A stretch of DNA of 64,000 nucleotides from Cyanoderma ruficeps. Lineage: Eukaryota > Chordata > Aves > Passeriformes > Timaliidae. The translations under genes and the position numbers were made by a program. A model generated the notes under the pieces. It did no database searches and had not been told where the DNA came from. It saw only the letters and a list, made by a program, of their open reading frames with translations. This document shows positions 12,086 to 24,355 of the stretch, piece after piece. The DNA lies in contig VZDJ01000056.1 of the NCBI GenBank assembly GCA_008694505.1, forward strand, positions 11,728,051-11,792,050. The letters run 5' to 3'. Positions within the stretch are counted from its first letter, which is position 1, and each line of letters begins with the position of its first letter.

Positions 12086-12319
12086 GGCTCCACAAAATGT
12101 GGTTTCCTTGTAGAACAAGAATGCAGTGGAAGTTCAAAGCAAGGTGTTCCCCCAGCTCCCACGGGTGAATTTTTGCCCTCAGCCCCCCACTGCTGACCTG
12201 GGGGGCACCAGGGGCTGTTCTCTGCCTCCCTTTGCCTTTCCTCCCCCTTGTGTCTGCACAAAATTCAGGAGTGCAACAGGGATCCTTTCCTTCCAGGGCC
12301 TGGCATTCATCGCACTGTT
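12086..12319. other. Noncoding DNA
   Basis: Nothing beyond GC-rich filler is visible. Confidence 0.4.
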
Positions 12320-12402
12320 TAATTAATACTGATAGTGACAATAGTAATAATAATTATGGTAATAGTAATAATAATAATAATAGTAATGGTAGTAATTTTT
12401 AA
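12320..12402. repeat. TAA/TAG-rich microsatellite
   Basis: An imperfect trinucleotide array of 'aataataataatagtaatgg' type. Confidence 0.9.
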
Positions 12403-12789
12403 AAATCCTCTCAACCCGCCCGTCCTCCACAGTTTATCTGAGGATTATCCCACAGCCAGCCTGGGGGCACTGGGGTCAGTTGACTTGCCCTGGGCTGGGG
12501 CTGCAGCCAGGAGGGATCTTCAGCCAAGGGAAGCCAAGTCAAGAGTCAAACACCAGGACTCGGGCAGGGCTGCACGGCCAGGGCAGGCACAGGACCAGCA
12601 AAACCACAAATTCATCTCCAAAGCACCAGCAAATGAGGGGAAAAGGGGGAAAAAGCTCTAAGGAGGAAGGTGGGGATTTTGTGGGATTTAACTCCAAGCA
12701 AGGGCTTTTCTTGCCCCTTTCCCCTCAGCTCCATGGTGAGGATGGCTCTGCTGGGCTGCCCCAGCCCTGCTGCCCCTGGCCTGAGATTT

Positions 12790-12995
12790 GAGATTTTCTG
12801 GCTGGAATTGCCTCCATTCCTCACAATCCTGGTGATCAGTGAGAGATTTTCTGGCAGAAATTGTTACCATCCCTCATAATCCTGGTGAGCAGTGAAATTT
12901 TCTGGCAGAAATTGTTACCATCCCTCGTAATCCTGGTGAACTGTGAGATTTTCTGGTAGGAATTGTCACCATTCCTCACAGTCCTGGTGAACAGT
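12790..12995. repeat. Minisatellite, 51-53 bp unit, 4 copies
   Basis: Each unit begins 'gagattttctggcagaaatt' and ends 'cctggtgaacagt'. Units 2 and 3 are closest to each other, and units 1 and 4 are more diverged. Confidence 0.9.
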
Positions 12996-13711
12996 GACCA
13001 GTGACATCTCCAGCCCAGCCCCATCCCATCCCCAAACCTCCCACAGCTGCCTCTGGAGTGGGTGACATTCCATGGGATGATGATTTCTGTTTCCTCCTCT
13101 GAGTTATGATCCAAGTGTAACATTTGTTCCGATTAACATCTCAACCCCCTCTTCTATTTTGGGGGGCTGTGAAAGCCTGGGTGATCCATCAATGACCAAA
13201 TGTAATTGCCTTCTCTAAAATATGGCTCTCTAAAAGGAAATCTGACTGGGATGCACGTAGTGAAGGATTTAATTTATGCCGAAGCAACGGGTCTGAAAAA
13301 GGAGGAGGAGGAAAAGTTGTGATAGGGAGGCTGAATTCATCTTCAGTTATGAATAATAGATGATTCACTTGGGAATATTTTTTGCTAGATTTAAATGAAG
13401 TCTCATCAAAAACGTGATAATTGGATGTATTTATAAACCTGCAAAGCCCACTCGAGGGGGTTTTAGTAATATTGACAATACTAGAGGTTAAACATAAAAC
13501 CAGCCAGAATTTATTGTTGCAAGGGGTTGTACCTGCTAATTCCTCGTGGTCATCCCTGGAAACTGAGGCTTTAACAGACCTCCTCATTCTCTGCGTCTGA
13601 ATTATCTCCCAGAAATTAGGAAGTGCTTCTTGGCTGAGCAGAGTTGGGGAAGTTTGATGAATTTGGCCGACAAATCCAAATGTTGGTCGTATTTGCCCTC
13701 GTGGTCAGGGA
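12996..13711. other. Noncoding DNA
   Basis: From 13,190 to 13,700 the DNA is AT-richer (aacgtgataattggatgtat, gttgtgatagggaggctgaa) and carries a 132-codon minus frame at 13,189-13,587. No splice sites or recognisable domain support it. Confidence 0.4.
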
Positions 13712-13827
13712 AAACCATTGATGTGAGAACCTTTCCCCTCAAACCATTGATGTGAAAACCTTTCCCCTCAAACCATTGATGTGAGAACCTTTCCCCTCAA
13801 ACCATGGATGTGAGAACATTTCCCCTG
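13712..13827. repeat. Minisatellite, 29-bp unit, 4 copies
   Basis: Four head-to-tail copies of 'aaaccattgatgtgagaacc' plus 'tttcccctc'. The first three differ at one position; the fourth has three changes. Confidence 0.95.
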
Positions 13828-13844
13828 CGAGGGTGGGGCTGGGA

Positions 13845-13985
13845 TGGAATTCCCAGAGGAGCTGTGGCTGCCCCAGGCCAGGCTGGCCAGGGCTGGGAGC
13901 AGCCTGGGGCAGTGAAGGCGTTTCTGCCCACTGGAAACAGGATTTGCTTTGAGGTCCTTCCAGCCCAAACCATTCCATGACTTCC
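13845..13985 (+). mobile_element. CR1-type LINE 3' end
   Basis: It contains 'cccagaggagctgtggctgc', then 'ggctgggagcagcctggggc' and 'ccttccagcccaaaccattc'. A short deletion has removed the middle of the usual block. It follows the 29-bp minisatellite directly. Confidence 0.8.
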
Positions 13986-14700
13986 TTGTTCTGCTCCTGC
14001 CGTGGTGTCCTCAAGGCCAGAGGAGAGAGAACAAAAGTCTCAGCTCAGCTTTCGACCTCAAGCACTGATCCTTCCAACATTTTGTCTGGAGTTTTCCATG
14101 GAATTTCTTCCCCAAGTGCCACAGGATGTCCCACATCTGTCCCTGCTGTGTTTTCCAGAAGAAGGCAGTGATGGTCATTGCTCTACAAAACTCCATTTCT
14201 GTTAATTTGGCCTCTCTAGGTCATGTTGGCTTCATCTGCATGCAGGGAGGCGCCTCCTCCTTGCTTTAAGGGCTGTAACATTCTCTACTGATGAAAATAC
14301 TTTGATAGTTTTTTGGGTTTTTTTTTTTCCCCTCACAAATTATCAGGTCATTTTAAAAAAAATGAGCTCATTCTAATCTAATTCTGCATGTGCAACTGTC
14401 TGGAGAGTTATTTTCAGCTCCAGTAGTTGCAGCTTGCAATTATTCTGCTCCCTTTAAGAAAAGAAAAGTAACAGCTCTATATTTTATGCAAATTACTGGC
14501 GATCCTTCAGAGCAACTTGTGTTTAGGGCAAGTAATAGGAAAAAATAAGAGGCCCGGTGGATGGTAATGTGGATTTGAAAAAGCACAGAGGAAGTAGGAA
14601 AATATGTAAAGATCAGTAAAATATTAACATTTGACCACTTGGGCGGGGATATTTCAATTAAAAGCCATGTAATTCTTGTCAAAGTGAAATGAACAGTCCC
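13986..14700. other. Noncoding DNA, AT-rich from 14,280
   Basis: The 14,340-14,700 part (cattctaatctaattctgca, attaaaagccatgtaattct) is repeat-free and looks like a conserved noncoding element. A T-rich run lies at 14,310-14,330. Confidence 0.35.
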
Positions 14701-15239
14701 TGACTAACCGTGGCTTCTGATGGGGGAAAAAGCAGCTTGTACATCTCATTTCCTTAATTGCTGAGTGCCTGCAGAGATTCCTGCAGCTCCCACCGGGGTC
14801 ACGGGGTTGAAGTGGGGTTCAAGGAGTGCCTCAAGCGCCTCCAGCTATTCCCAGCAGGGTGTGGAGGTGGGAATTGGCATTTCCCTGGATTCACACCCAC
14901 ATTTTGAGCCCTCCTTGAGCACAAGCTGCCGGTCTGTGTGTCTCACTCAGCTGCTGCCAGGACAGGCACGGCTGAAGGTCGTGCCCAGTTCCAATGTGCT
15001 TTGGATTTGGGGCTTGTTTCGTGCACATCCCTGGAACCTGCCCTGCTCTGAACACAAAACGTTCTGTCGGTTTATTTGCCAGGGAAAAGCTGGGGACTGG
15101 AATATGTCCTTAAGGCTGCCTTACATGTCACAATTATTGCTGTTCAAGGGCATAAATCAACCCTTCTGTCCCTTGTAGAAGAAAGTTCCTCCGAAAATAT
15201 TTCCCTTTTCTTGGATCCATGGATGACCTCAGCTGTGCT
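14701..15239. other. Noncoding DNA
   Basis: A 137-codon plus frame (14,765-15,178) runs through it but has no start context, splice support or domain. Confidence 0.4.
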
Positions 15240-15425
15240 GGTGGCTCTGGCACAGATTCCCAGAGCAGCTGTGGCTGCCCCTGGATCCCTGGCAGTGCCC
15301 AAGGCCAGGGTGGACACTGGGGCTTGGAGCAGCCTGGGGCATTGGGAGGTGTCCCTGCCATGGCTGAGATGATCTTTAAGGTCCATTCCCACCCAAATCA
15401 TCCTGGAATTCCATGATTCCATGAC
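15240..15425 (+). mobile_element. CR1-type LINE 3' end
   Basis: Near-complete terminal block: 'gagcagctgtggctgcccct', 'ggatccctggcagtgcccaa', 'ggccagggtggacactgggg', 'gagatgatctttaaggtcc' and the tail 'attccatgattccatgac'. Confidence 0.9.
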
Positions 15426-15450
15426 AGAAGCCTCATCCACCAAGCAGCAG

Positions 15451-15881
15451 TGAATCGCCACCCTTCAGAGGTGGGGAAGACCCTCCAAAGGTGGGGAATG
15501 ACCCTCCAAAAGTGTGGAATCACCCTCCAAATGTGGGGAATGACCCTCCAAAGGTGAGGAATTGTAGCCCCGGTTCCGTGCCTGAGATGTTTTGCCTTTC
15601 TGAAATTCTTTTCCCAAGGAATTTTCTGTAAACAAGAGAAGTGTTTTTGTAACCGTACTATGTTTTTCATTCTTTTTCCCGGGAGGGATTTCTTCTTGAT
15701 GTCCCTCTGGTCTGACCAATGTGGTTGAAGAGGTTTGCCTTTTTGTCACCAATTAAATTGCAAAATAATATATAAAGAAGACACACCCCCAGAACAAAAG
15801 AGTCGTTTTCAGCCTTCTGAAGTTCAGAGCCTGTGTGGTTGTGGTGTAAAACAGCACCAAGGAATGACCCTCCAAAGAAGC
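15451..15881. repeat. Minisatellite, 21-bp unit, split by an LTR
   Basis: Units of 'ggggaatgaccctccaaag' type run from 15,451 to about 15,562. The same text (ggaatgaccctccaaagaag) resumes at 15,861-15,880 after the 291-bp LTR-like insertion. The array therefore existed before the insertion. Confidence 0.85.
15563..15853 (+). mobile_element. Solo-LTR-like repeat, family A copy 1
   Basis: A 291-bp block starting TG and ending CA matches two other blocks in the window over its whole length. It has a CCAAT box near 15,716 (tctgaccaatgtgg) and a TATA-like atatataaag near 15,769, in the order expected of a retroviral U3. No internal retroviral genes flank it, so it is probably a solo LTR. The family name is not known to me. 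This copy is the most diverged of the three. Confidence 0.65.
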
Positions 15882-17179
15882 CCCGCAGCAGGGACATTCC
15901 AGAGAAGCCTCTGGAGGGGCTGAGCCCAGCTGTCCTCACCTCCCGTGGCAGCACCAGCTCCTTTCCTCTCCACAGCCCCAGGAGCAGCGAGAGAGGATGT
16001 GAACTCCGGGAATTACCAGGCTGGGAAAGAAGGGAATGAGGCTGGAAAGACTTGGGAGGTTTGGGGCTGCCACTGGAGGGACTGAGCGCAGGAAATACTC
16101 CTGGCTGCTCTGATGAGATTGAAGATTTACCGAGGAGGATTTTTGAAAGTGCTGTCTGCGGTGCTCAGGATGAGATTTTTGATAGCAGAGAGGCACTTTT
16201 GGAAATTTAATGCCCATTCTCAACAATCTGTCTGTGTTTAGCAGAGGGATAATCCACAGGAATGTGGGATGGGAAGTCCCAGAGCTGAGGGAGGGATGCA
16301 GAGCAGCTCTGGGAGGCAGGGAAGGCAGGGAAAGGCTTTTCTGTGGCTTTGCAGGGAGTTTTGTGGATTTGCTGAGCCTGGGTAAAGCAGGTGCCTGTTC
16401 CTTGAGTCCCTCCAGTGCCTGGGTGGAATGTGTGTCCCTGGACCTCACTCCTGTTCCTGGTTCCGCTGTAAAAAATCTGGAGTTCTGGTGTAAAACTCCC
16501 AAAAATGTTGGCTGTGCTCTGAAAAGGGCCTCAGAATCATCTCAGCCTGAGAATTATCCCCCGAGCTCAGCAAGAATTAAGTTTATTTTTCCTGCACCTC
16601 ATCCCTGCTTTTCCTGCCCCCCTGAGTCTGCAGCAGCAGGGCCTGAGGGGAGGTTGGACATCCCAAAACCTTTGGGACACTCCAGGTGTGATCCTGCAGG
16701 CCCCACTGACTGGAGATCCCTTCCTGCACTTCCTGTGAGCCGCAGCACTAACGAGCTGCTGGTCTCTTAATTAGATCCCGAGCATTCCGTTGTCAATTAA
16801 TTTCCTGGAATGTTTCAGGATGTTTTCCCCCCACATCCTGCTCCCTGAGGAGCCGCCAGCAGCGGGGCCACGGAGCACAGATCAATCTTTAGGACAGCCA
16901 CATGTCACTTCCCCAGCTGAGGAACAGAAGCCACCACGGAATATTTGTTCCCCACAAAGCACAAAGCCACGGAACATCTTCCTTAAAAAGCGAATAATTA
17001 AGTTTAAATAACAGTGTCAAAAATACCCTTTTGGGAATTTTCTGTTTGCTAGGCTAATGGCTGTGATTTAGTGCTTTAGTGTTTAGTTTTCCTGCCGAGG
17101 AACTGGTTTTTGGGAGGTCAGAGGAGATCCCAAAGGGCTGGTTTGATTTCTGCAGGCGTGGAAGTTTTCCCCCGTGGCA
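15882..17179. other. Noncoding DNA
   Basis: Frames of 186-188 codons are open over the same bases on opposite strands (16,210-16,770 plus; 15,936-16,502 minus). That pattern reflects composition, not coding. Nothing else is evident. Confidence 0.4.
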
Positions 17180-17236
17180 GGGGTGTGGGATGAGATGTCC
17201 TGAAGGTCCCTCCCTACCCAAACCGTTCTGGGAGGG
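17180..17236 (+). mobile_element. CR1-type LINE, short 3' end
   Basis: 'gagatgtcctgaaggtccct' followed by 'ccctacccaaaccgttctgg' fits the CR1 terminal consensus. Confidence 0.6.
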
Positions 17237-18599
17237 ATTTGTCATCTCTCAGTGGTTACTGGTGAAATGAAAAGGGAGTCCAAAACCACGGAGAGCCCCT
17301 CATATGACAAAACACAATGTTAAATTGTTCCCGGGAAGGAATTTCCCAGAGTTTCTGAGAGGGTTTCTGGGAAGCCACCGTTCACTGCCCTCATTCCTCC
17401 AACTCCAGCGGGAAATCAGGGCCCTGCACTCCCAGGTAGGAATGGGGAGTGGAATATTTGAAGGCCCTTTCTGCTGTGTAAGTTCCTGCTGAACCACCAG
17501 CTGGAAATGAGAAGGGTTTCAAAACGTGCCCATTGAAGCTCCTGCCCTGTTTGTTTGGTTCTCTTTGTGTTCTTTCAGGCCTGTGGCAAAATGAAAGGGT
17601 TTTCAGGAAAGCAGCTCATGCACTCATGGAATCGGTACTGGTTCTCTTAAGCCCTTAAATTCCCGTGATAAGGAGAAGTCCAACACCTTTATCCTTTGGG
17701 GAGCTGTCCTGCTGGTATCGGGGGTGATGATGGTGAGGATGAGGAGAGAGGAGCCTTGAAGGAGCCCCGTCAGTTCTGGATGGTTGGAACTGGTCTGTGG
17801 CACAGCTGGGGGATTTGTTTGAGGCTTAAAAAGCCAAAGTTGGAGACACTAAAACTTCAGGATGCCACGAGACTTCAGGGATGAGGATTTGGGAGCCTTT
17901 GGGGTCGGGTTTGGTTTGGAATCCCAAATTCCAAAGGGGAAGGAGGAAGTTTTGTGGAGTCCAGCACTGTGACAGCCGAAAGGTTTTAGGTCTGAGTTTC
18001 TGAGTTATGGTAACCCGCAATTTATTGTGAACTTCTACTTTAATTTACAAAAAACCCCCAAGCCAATATTTTGCAGCAGCAGGAACAAGAGAAAGGATAA
18101 CCCCAGGTTTGGTTCAGGATGACAATGGACAAGGAATAAGCAATTTGTGGAATTCTAAATGGAGGAGCCCTGAAAACGGGCAGGAAAAATGCCAGGAAGG
18201 GAGAGGCTTCAGGCAAAGGAGATGATTGAAGTGCGATGGAGATGGGATTTTTCTGTGTGTGTGTGTACCCAGGCAAGTGTTTGCTTGAGCTGTAATGACT
18301 GCCATAAATCACAGGGTGAAGGCTCCCACCCCACAGCCAGCCTGGGACGGAGCTGCTGCTGCTCCCAGCTGGGGGAGCAGAGCCCTTGGAGGAACAGCAG
18401 CTCCCATTGTCCCTCCCTGGTGACACGGGGACAGCTCGTGCAGGGCGGCCTTTGGGACACCCTGGAGCAGCTGCACGTCCCTGCCACAGACACCAGAAAG
18501 CTGAAGGGACCCTACGACATCACCCAGAAAATTCCACCCCCGAAGCTGTGACCTGGGGCTGGTTTCTCCCTCACAGAGATTTGGTTGAGCTCCCATTCC
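17237..18599. other. Noncoding DNA
   Basis: No exon or repeat of note apart from a short GT run at 18,252-18,266. Confidence 0.4.
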
Positions 18600-18742
18600 T
18601 CAGGGGTGAGGGAATCAGGGAATCCTCAGGGGTGAGGGAATCAGGGATTCCTCAGGGGTGAGGGAATCAGGGATTCCTCAGGGGTGAGGGAATCAGGGAA
18701 TCCTCAGGGGTGAGGGAATCAGGGAATCCTCAGGGGTGAGGC
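18600..18742. repeat. Minisatellite, 26-bp unit, 5-6 copies
   Basis: Head-to-tail 'caggggtgagggaatcaggg' plus 'aatcct', varying only between aatcct and attcct. Confidence 0.95.
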
Positions 18743-18998
18743 CAGAGCCTCACCTCAGGGATTCCCCAGAGCCTGCTCCCCATGCTCTGGGGCAGGAAGG
18801 GGGCAAGGGAGGCCTGAAGATGAAGGTTCTGGAAGAAAAGTGCAGCCACGCTCCTGAAATTGAGCATTTCCTCTTATTCTCAGGCCCTAACTCTGAGATC
18901 TGGGTTGGGTTCCATCACAGAAGGTGATGATGAATGGGAAGTTCACAGGAGGCAGAACCTCCCTGAGCAGTGACTGAGTGTTGGATTATTCCTTTTTC

Positions 18999-19442
18999 TG
19001 ACCCAGAGATGGGGAAACTGAGAAGTGTTTGAAAAACTTTTATTCCATTCTCAGTCTCATGTGAAAGGTGAGACAATACAGATGCTACAACTCACACCAT
19101 CACAATCAGAAGCCAAACTATTTCCTAATTATAACCCATTATAAGCATTTCTTGGCCTGTCAGCTTTTGCCACTCAATGTTGTTGATGCCTCGAAGCCAA
19201 TCATCTAAAATCACCCCTTGTGGGTCCTACAATGCACCTTTCATAGTTCTGTTTCTCCAAAGTATCCGGCCTTATTTGCAAGGCCATCCTTTGAAACTTG
19301 TTTCCAGCTCCATTTCTCTCTCAGCAATGTCTGTCCTGTCCCATGGCCCTTCTCAGTCAGGATATTTCTTATCTCAGAGTTTGCTCACAGATACAGAGCA
19401 TGTGAGCCTTCTGCCAGGCTTTGGGAATTCCCTACAAATCCA
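18999..19442 (-). mobile_element. LTR-like repeat, family B copy 1
   Basis: The reverse complement matches 31,591-32,038 almost end to end. Read on the minus strand it starts TGGATTTGT and ends GGGTCA, with a polyadenylation signal (ggaataaaag) about 45 bases before the end. That is the arrangement of an LTR with R and a short U5. The 121-codon plus frame across it is only a shadow. No internal retroviral sequence is adjacent. Confidence 0.6.
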
Positions 19443-19529
19443 TTTTCCACGCCCAGGGCTGCCCAGGGCAGCTCTGGAGGCTCCTCAGTGGGAATATTCC
19501 AGAGGCACTGCACACAGTCCCGAGCCCTG

Positions 19530-19612
19530 TGCCCTGGGATGAGCAGGGAGGGGGGACAAGGTGACCCCTGTGCTCCCTTCCAACCTGACCCACTCTGGAA
19601 TTCCGTGAACTT
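19530..19612 (+). mobile_element. CR1-type LINE, short 3' end
   Basis: 'ctcccttccaacctgaccca' and 'ctctggaattccgtga' are a CR1 terminus. It lies close to the family B LTR-like repeat. Confidence 0.6.
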
Positions 19613-20410
19613 TTCCTAAAGCTCTCAGAATTTCAGGATTTCAGAGTTTCCTGTCTGGCACCGTGCCCTGCCTGAATTTTAAAGACGAGCACCAGGCTCT
19701 GTGGCTACTCAAAAAAAACCAAACCAAAACAAACACGTCTTTTTTTCCCTTTTGTGTGTGAAAAATGAGTTGCCCGTTGAAAGAAGAGCCCATTCCACAC
19801 CACTACATGTGTTTCATGCATATTCACAAAGAAGCAGTTCTGAAAAATCCACTGCTGTGCTCTTGCTGCCGGAGATAGAGGAGCACATTACAAATTCCAT
19901 TTTTCCCCCACTGCTTCGCTCCTGCCGCCGTGTAAACACCGAGTGTTTGTTGTGCTGTTGGGATTAACTGGTGTTTGTTTAAGGTGGGAGAGGTGTTTTT
20001 AGAAAACAGATGGATTTGGACTGTTTGTTTCCCCCAGGAGCTGGGGGAATGGAAGCTCATTTAGCATTGCTCTCTGTAATTTTGGCTGAGAGTCTGCATT
20101 TACCTCTGTCCTCTCCACGTCCCCTGCCTCAGCTACAGCTGCTGCCTGCTGCCCTCTGCTCCTGCGGCCCCAGAGAATGAGAAACGCTCTGGAAATAACG
20201 CTCAGACCTCAGACACATCGGCCGGCTTTGGGGGCATTTTTGATCTTTTATTCTGGGCATTGTCAGGGAGAAATAATATATATAATGACAGTGCCTCAGC
20301 ACACAGGGTGGCTGTGCAGATAAAGGCAGTGAAGGCAGATAAAGCACCGAGATAAGGCCCTGATTGATGCCACAGGAAAAGGCCCCCGGGGAAATTCCTG
20401 ATTCAGAGCT
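19613..20410. other. Noncoding DNA
   Basis: Nothing supported beyond short A-rich and T-rich runs near 19,710-19,750. Confidence 0.4.
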
Positions 20411-20815
20411 GGGCCAGAACACGAGGAAAGCTCTGCAGGAGGAGCTGAGATGGATCAGAACACGAGGAAAGCTCTGCAGCAGGAGCTGAGATGGATCAGA
20501 ACCCCAGAAAAGCTCTGCAGGAGCTGAGATGGATCAGAACCCCAGAAAAGCTCTGCAGGAGGAGCTGAGATGGATCAGAACACGAGGAAAGCTCTGCAGG
20601 AGCTGAGATGGATCAGAACCCCAGGAAAGCTCAGCAGCAGGAGCTGAGATGGATCAGAACACGAGGAAAGCTCTGCAGGAGGAGCTGAGATGGATCAGAA
20701 CACGAGGAAAGCTCTGCAGGAGGAGCTGCGATGGATCAGAACCCCAGAAAAGCTCTGCAGGAGGAGCTGAGATGGATCAGAACCCCAGGAAAGCTCTGCA
20801 GCAGGAGCTGATCTG
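20411..20815. repeat. Minisatellite, 41-bp unit, about 10 copies
   Basis: Unit: 'agctctgcaggaggagctga', then 'gatggatcagaac', then acacgagga or cccagaaa. Two unit types alternate irregularly, and some units lack 3 bases. The 79-codon frame beginning at 20,649 is a translation of the array. Confidence 0.95.
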
Positions 20816-22750
20816 TGGGGCAGCAGCAGGACTTGGCTCCTCTGGCGTTGGTGTCCGGGCTCTGGGTGAGCTGAGCACACAGGTGTGACCAGCAGCAGCC
20901 TTGCCCAGGCTGCAGTCCAGCAGGAAAAAGCTCATTTTAAACTTTAGTGCCCAAAACCCAGCCCAGAGCTCACAGCAGAACCTTCAGAGCTCTGCTGCTG
21001 CTGCCGTGCATCCCCTACCCTGAGCCTTCAGGTGCCCCCTGGGGTCCTCCAGAGGTCAATCCAGCTGTGAGATTAGGAACAAAAAGGACCTTTGTTAACT
21101 CATTTATGGCAGAGCGTTGGAGATATCCGTGGTTTGAGGGGAAATTCCTTTCCAAGGGGCTGGGAGGGGAAAGCCCTTATCTGCTGTTCATTTCAGTGAT
21201 CAGGACACACGGAGGGTGGCGATTTTGGGATCACCAGCGACACGAGGAGCCCACAAATCCCAGCCCATCCTCTCCACTGCCGGCACCAGCAACGAGGAAA
21301 GCAGAGAAATAACATTTCAGGCTTCAGCAGAGGACGCTCCAAGTGTCTCTGTTCTCTGTTGTACTTCAGTTCTGCTCGGGCAGACAAAGCAGCTCCTCCT
21401 CCTGCAGAGAGGGGCTGAGGGATGCAGAACATCAATTCTGGGGAAAAAAGAGACAGAAATCGTTAACAGCAGAGCAAGGGCAAGTGCCCAGAACTGCCTT
21501 AACTTTTCCCAGCTTGCAGATGCCAAAAAAAAAAATAAAAATCAAAAGCAAAGAGAGGTTGCTGGGGTTTGGATTGTCCCCGGGGGTTTATTTGATGTAT
21601 GATGTGACGGGGAGCAGGCAGGTACAGAGGAACTCTGCAGATTTCCAGGGCAGTGGAGCACAGCCCCATAATTCAGGAGAAGTTTAACCCTAATGGGAGT
21701 GGGGAAGTTGCAGGAGGGGCTCTGATGGGGCTGTTGGAGGTTTTGTTTCCAGGTTTGGGGCTGTGCTGCTCAGGCCACCCTCCCTCTGGGGCGGGGAGAG
21801 CTCTGCTGGACCTCCCCTGTCTCCTGGTGCCTGTGACCCAAACTCACCCCCCTCCCTGTGCCACCGGGGCTGGAGGGCTCCTGCTGACGGCCAGAGGGGA
21901 CAAACCCTCCGATTTAATGGATGTGTGGCACCCTGGCAGCCCCAGGATCCATTATCAGCACTGACCCTTTGATTTTCCCTGCTTTTCCTGGAAGCTGGGC
22001 TCATTTATAGCAAAGAATTGGAAATATCCGGGAAGATTTGCTGCCATGTTATTGAAAAACTGAATTAAAAAACCCCAAAAAACTGAATATTGATAAAAAC
22101 TGTTCATCAGAATCAGCCCAGCTGAATTTATCACCTGGTCTGGGACAAGAGTGGCCACCAAGACTTGAGGGTGTCCCAAAGACTTGAGGGGTGTCCCAAA
22201 GATTTTGGGGGTTTAGCTCAGCAGGGCCCTGAAACTCCAGCCTAACAGTTTCCAGGAAACTTCCTGACTCCTGGATCGTCTGGGATAATTTTTCTGTGTT
22301 ATCAGCCAGAAGCGATCAGGAGGGAGGAGCTGAGTTGTGGCTGCTCTGAGCTCCAGCACAGCCCAGCAGTTCCCATTTCACGGGCAGGGAAGGTGAGAAT
22401 GGATCACCACATCTGTTTAAACCCTGAGCTCTTTGACACAGAAACGTTTGTGTCACATCCACACCCTGACAGAGCAGGGAACAGGTCTTGGCTGAGATTC
22501 CAGGGGCTGTTCAGGAGATAGGAGTGAAAAATCAGGTTTAAGGGAAATATTGCCACAGGATTACAGGCCAGGAAATGGAAGGGTTTGGAATTGCTTGGGC
22601 TTTACTTTAATGGGAGCTCGCTCAGAAAATGAGCAAAAAAAGCCAAAAAAGAGTGCAAAATCCTGCTTTATTATGAAGGGAAGGAAGATGAATTTTAAGG
22701 AGCAATAAGTAGAGCACATTCAGACAATGGTGACTTTCTGATACGATCAT
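20816..22750. other. Noncoding DNA
   Basis: The 20,940-21,980 part is GC-rich with 100-128-codon frames on both strands. A two-unit 20-bp repeat (gacttgaggggtgtcccaaa) lies at 22,162-22,201. No gene is supported. Confidence 0.4.
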
Positions 22751-24261
22751 GTTACCCTGGAGTGCAGCCACCTGCATTTCAAACGGTGTGTGAGGGTGGC
22801 AGAGCTGGTGAGAGGTTTAGGACGTTTGTCATTAAACAAGAAGCTATTTTTAGAAGCAGGAGGTGGAAGGGGTTTGTCCCTGTTTGGCTCAAGGGCAGGA
22901 CATGAGATGGAATTGTGTTCCTCTCATTCACACACCACAGCAGCGCTGCTCTCACACTGCTCAAAGAAACTTTTGTATTTAAATCCAAGAAATAAAACCT
23001 TTTTTCCCCCAAGATTTTTTTTTGTTTTTTTTTTTTTTCTTGGAGAAAACAAGAATTCTAAATCCATCCTGATATTCAGCCAAAGCCTCTCTTCCTCCCC
23101 TCCCGTTCCAGCGGAGCAGGGGACTGCAAAGCTCCCAGAGAGGCTCTTCCTTGATCACAAATACGAAGATGGTGCATGACAGTAATTAAATATTTCCTCC
23201 CAACTGATTTAATTAGTTAGCCAAAGAGGGGGAAAGGCTTTATTGCAAACGGGGAGAGGCAGATTCTTCCACCTGGCTTGCCTTGTACTTGACTAACTAT
23301 TCCATTAGGAGCCCGGCGAGTCCAGTGACGGATCATTAATTCCCAGGGCTGCAATCTGGGCACAGAAGGATTAGGAGGGGCTGCTCTGCCAAGCCCGGCC
23401 TAACTGCACTAATGCTCATTAAAGCCGAGCCTGAAGTCTGTCCTCACGCTGCCTCTGCCCTGTTAGGGATTAACTGAAGGGACTGAGACAGCAGATGCAA
23501 AGGGAAGAGATCACGGGGGGTTTATCAGAAGGATAAAAGTGGTTTTCCTGCTGGGAGAGGTGATGGCTGCTAAAAACCGGGGCCACTGCTGAAGGGTGAG
23601 ATGGTTTTGGGTTTGTGGGTTTTTTTTGTTAAAGTTGGGATTAATATATGGGAGTTGGAGTTCGTGTTTGGACTTGGATGCTTATTAATTTTTATTTACT
23701 TGCAGATGTACGAGCTGTGAGCTTTAACCAGCAAGTTAAAGAAATTAGGTAAACTGGAGTACTTTAAACTTTTCTAAAGGGTTTTTTTTAAGGTTATTTA
23801 AGCGCTAATTATTTAATAACGAGGTGACACTTATTTATATTTTTTTACTTAACAATGACTACTCAAGGCCTGCAACGTGGACCTTTTTCATTTAATTACA
23901 CAAAGCTACTTAAACCCACGAAGAAGAAGGAAGAAGAACGTGAAGAAGAAGGACTTAGACAGCGCTTAAAGTTTTTTGCTTTGATTCACACATATTTCTA
24001 TGTACTAAAATCTTAAATCTAAGTTTCCACCTTGTGAGATCACACAACACCGTTCGAACTCCACCCCCACAACCCCGGTGCCATCACTTAATTCTGGGAG
24101 CTGTTCTAAGGCCTCAAGTCAAACGTGGTGTTTTCTGGAGGGTCAGCACCTTTTAGCACAGAAAGCCTGAAATTTTCAGCCTCCAGGGTTTCACCAGAAG
24201 GGAATCTGGGCAAAAAACGATTTTATTTTGTGTTATTTGGCCTCCACGCTTTTATGTCCCT
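22751..24261. other. Noncoding DNA with T-rich and GAA-rich tracts
   Basis: An interrupted poly-T lies at 23,012-23,040, and a GAA-rich tract (acgaagaagaaggaagaaga) at 23,918-23,953. The 23,640-24,020 part is AT-rich (gcgctaattatttaataacg), repeat-free and may be a regulatory element. Confidence 0.4.
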
Positions 24262-24355
24262 GTATCCAAGCTCCCAGCCCTGGAGGGATTTAAAAGCCAC
24301 GCGGATGTGGCACTTGGGGACACGGGTTTGATGGTCTGGGTGGGTTTTGGAGGGT
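24262..24355 (+). mobile_element. CR1-type LINE fragment
   Basis: 'cagccctggagggatttaaa' then 'agccacgcggatgtggcact' and 'tggggacacgggtttgatgg' follow the CR1 text just upstream of the 3' terminus. The final tail is missing. Confidence 0.7.

Noticed and set aside
15936..16770. 186- and 188-codon frames on opposite strands
   Set aside because: They overlap on opposite strands in one GC-rich stretch; neither has a recognisable domain or splice context.
19177..19619. Frames of 121 and 133 codons resembling a frame at 31,398-31,758
   Set aside because: The likeness arises because both lie in the family B LTR-like repeat, not because of a shared protein.
20411..20815. CRISPR array
   Set aside because: The units are contiguous tandem repeats without unique spacers, in a vertebrate-type sequence. 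The same holds for the other minisatellites.
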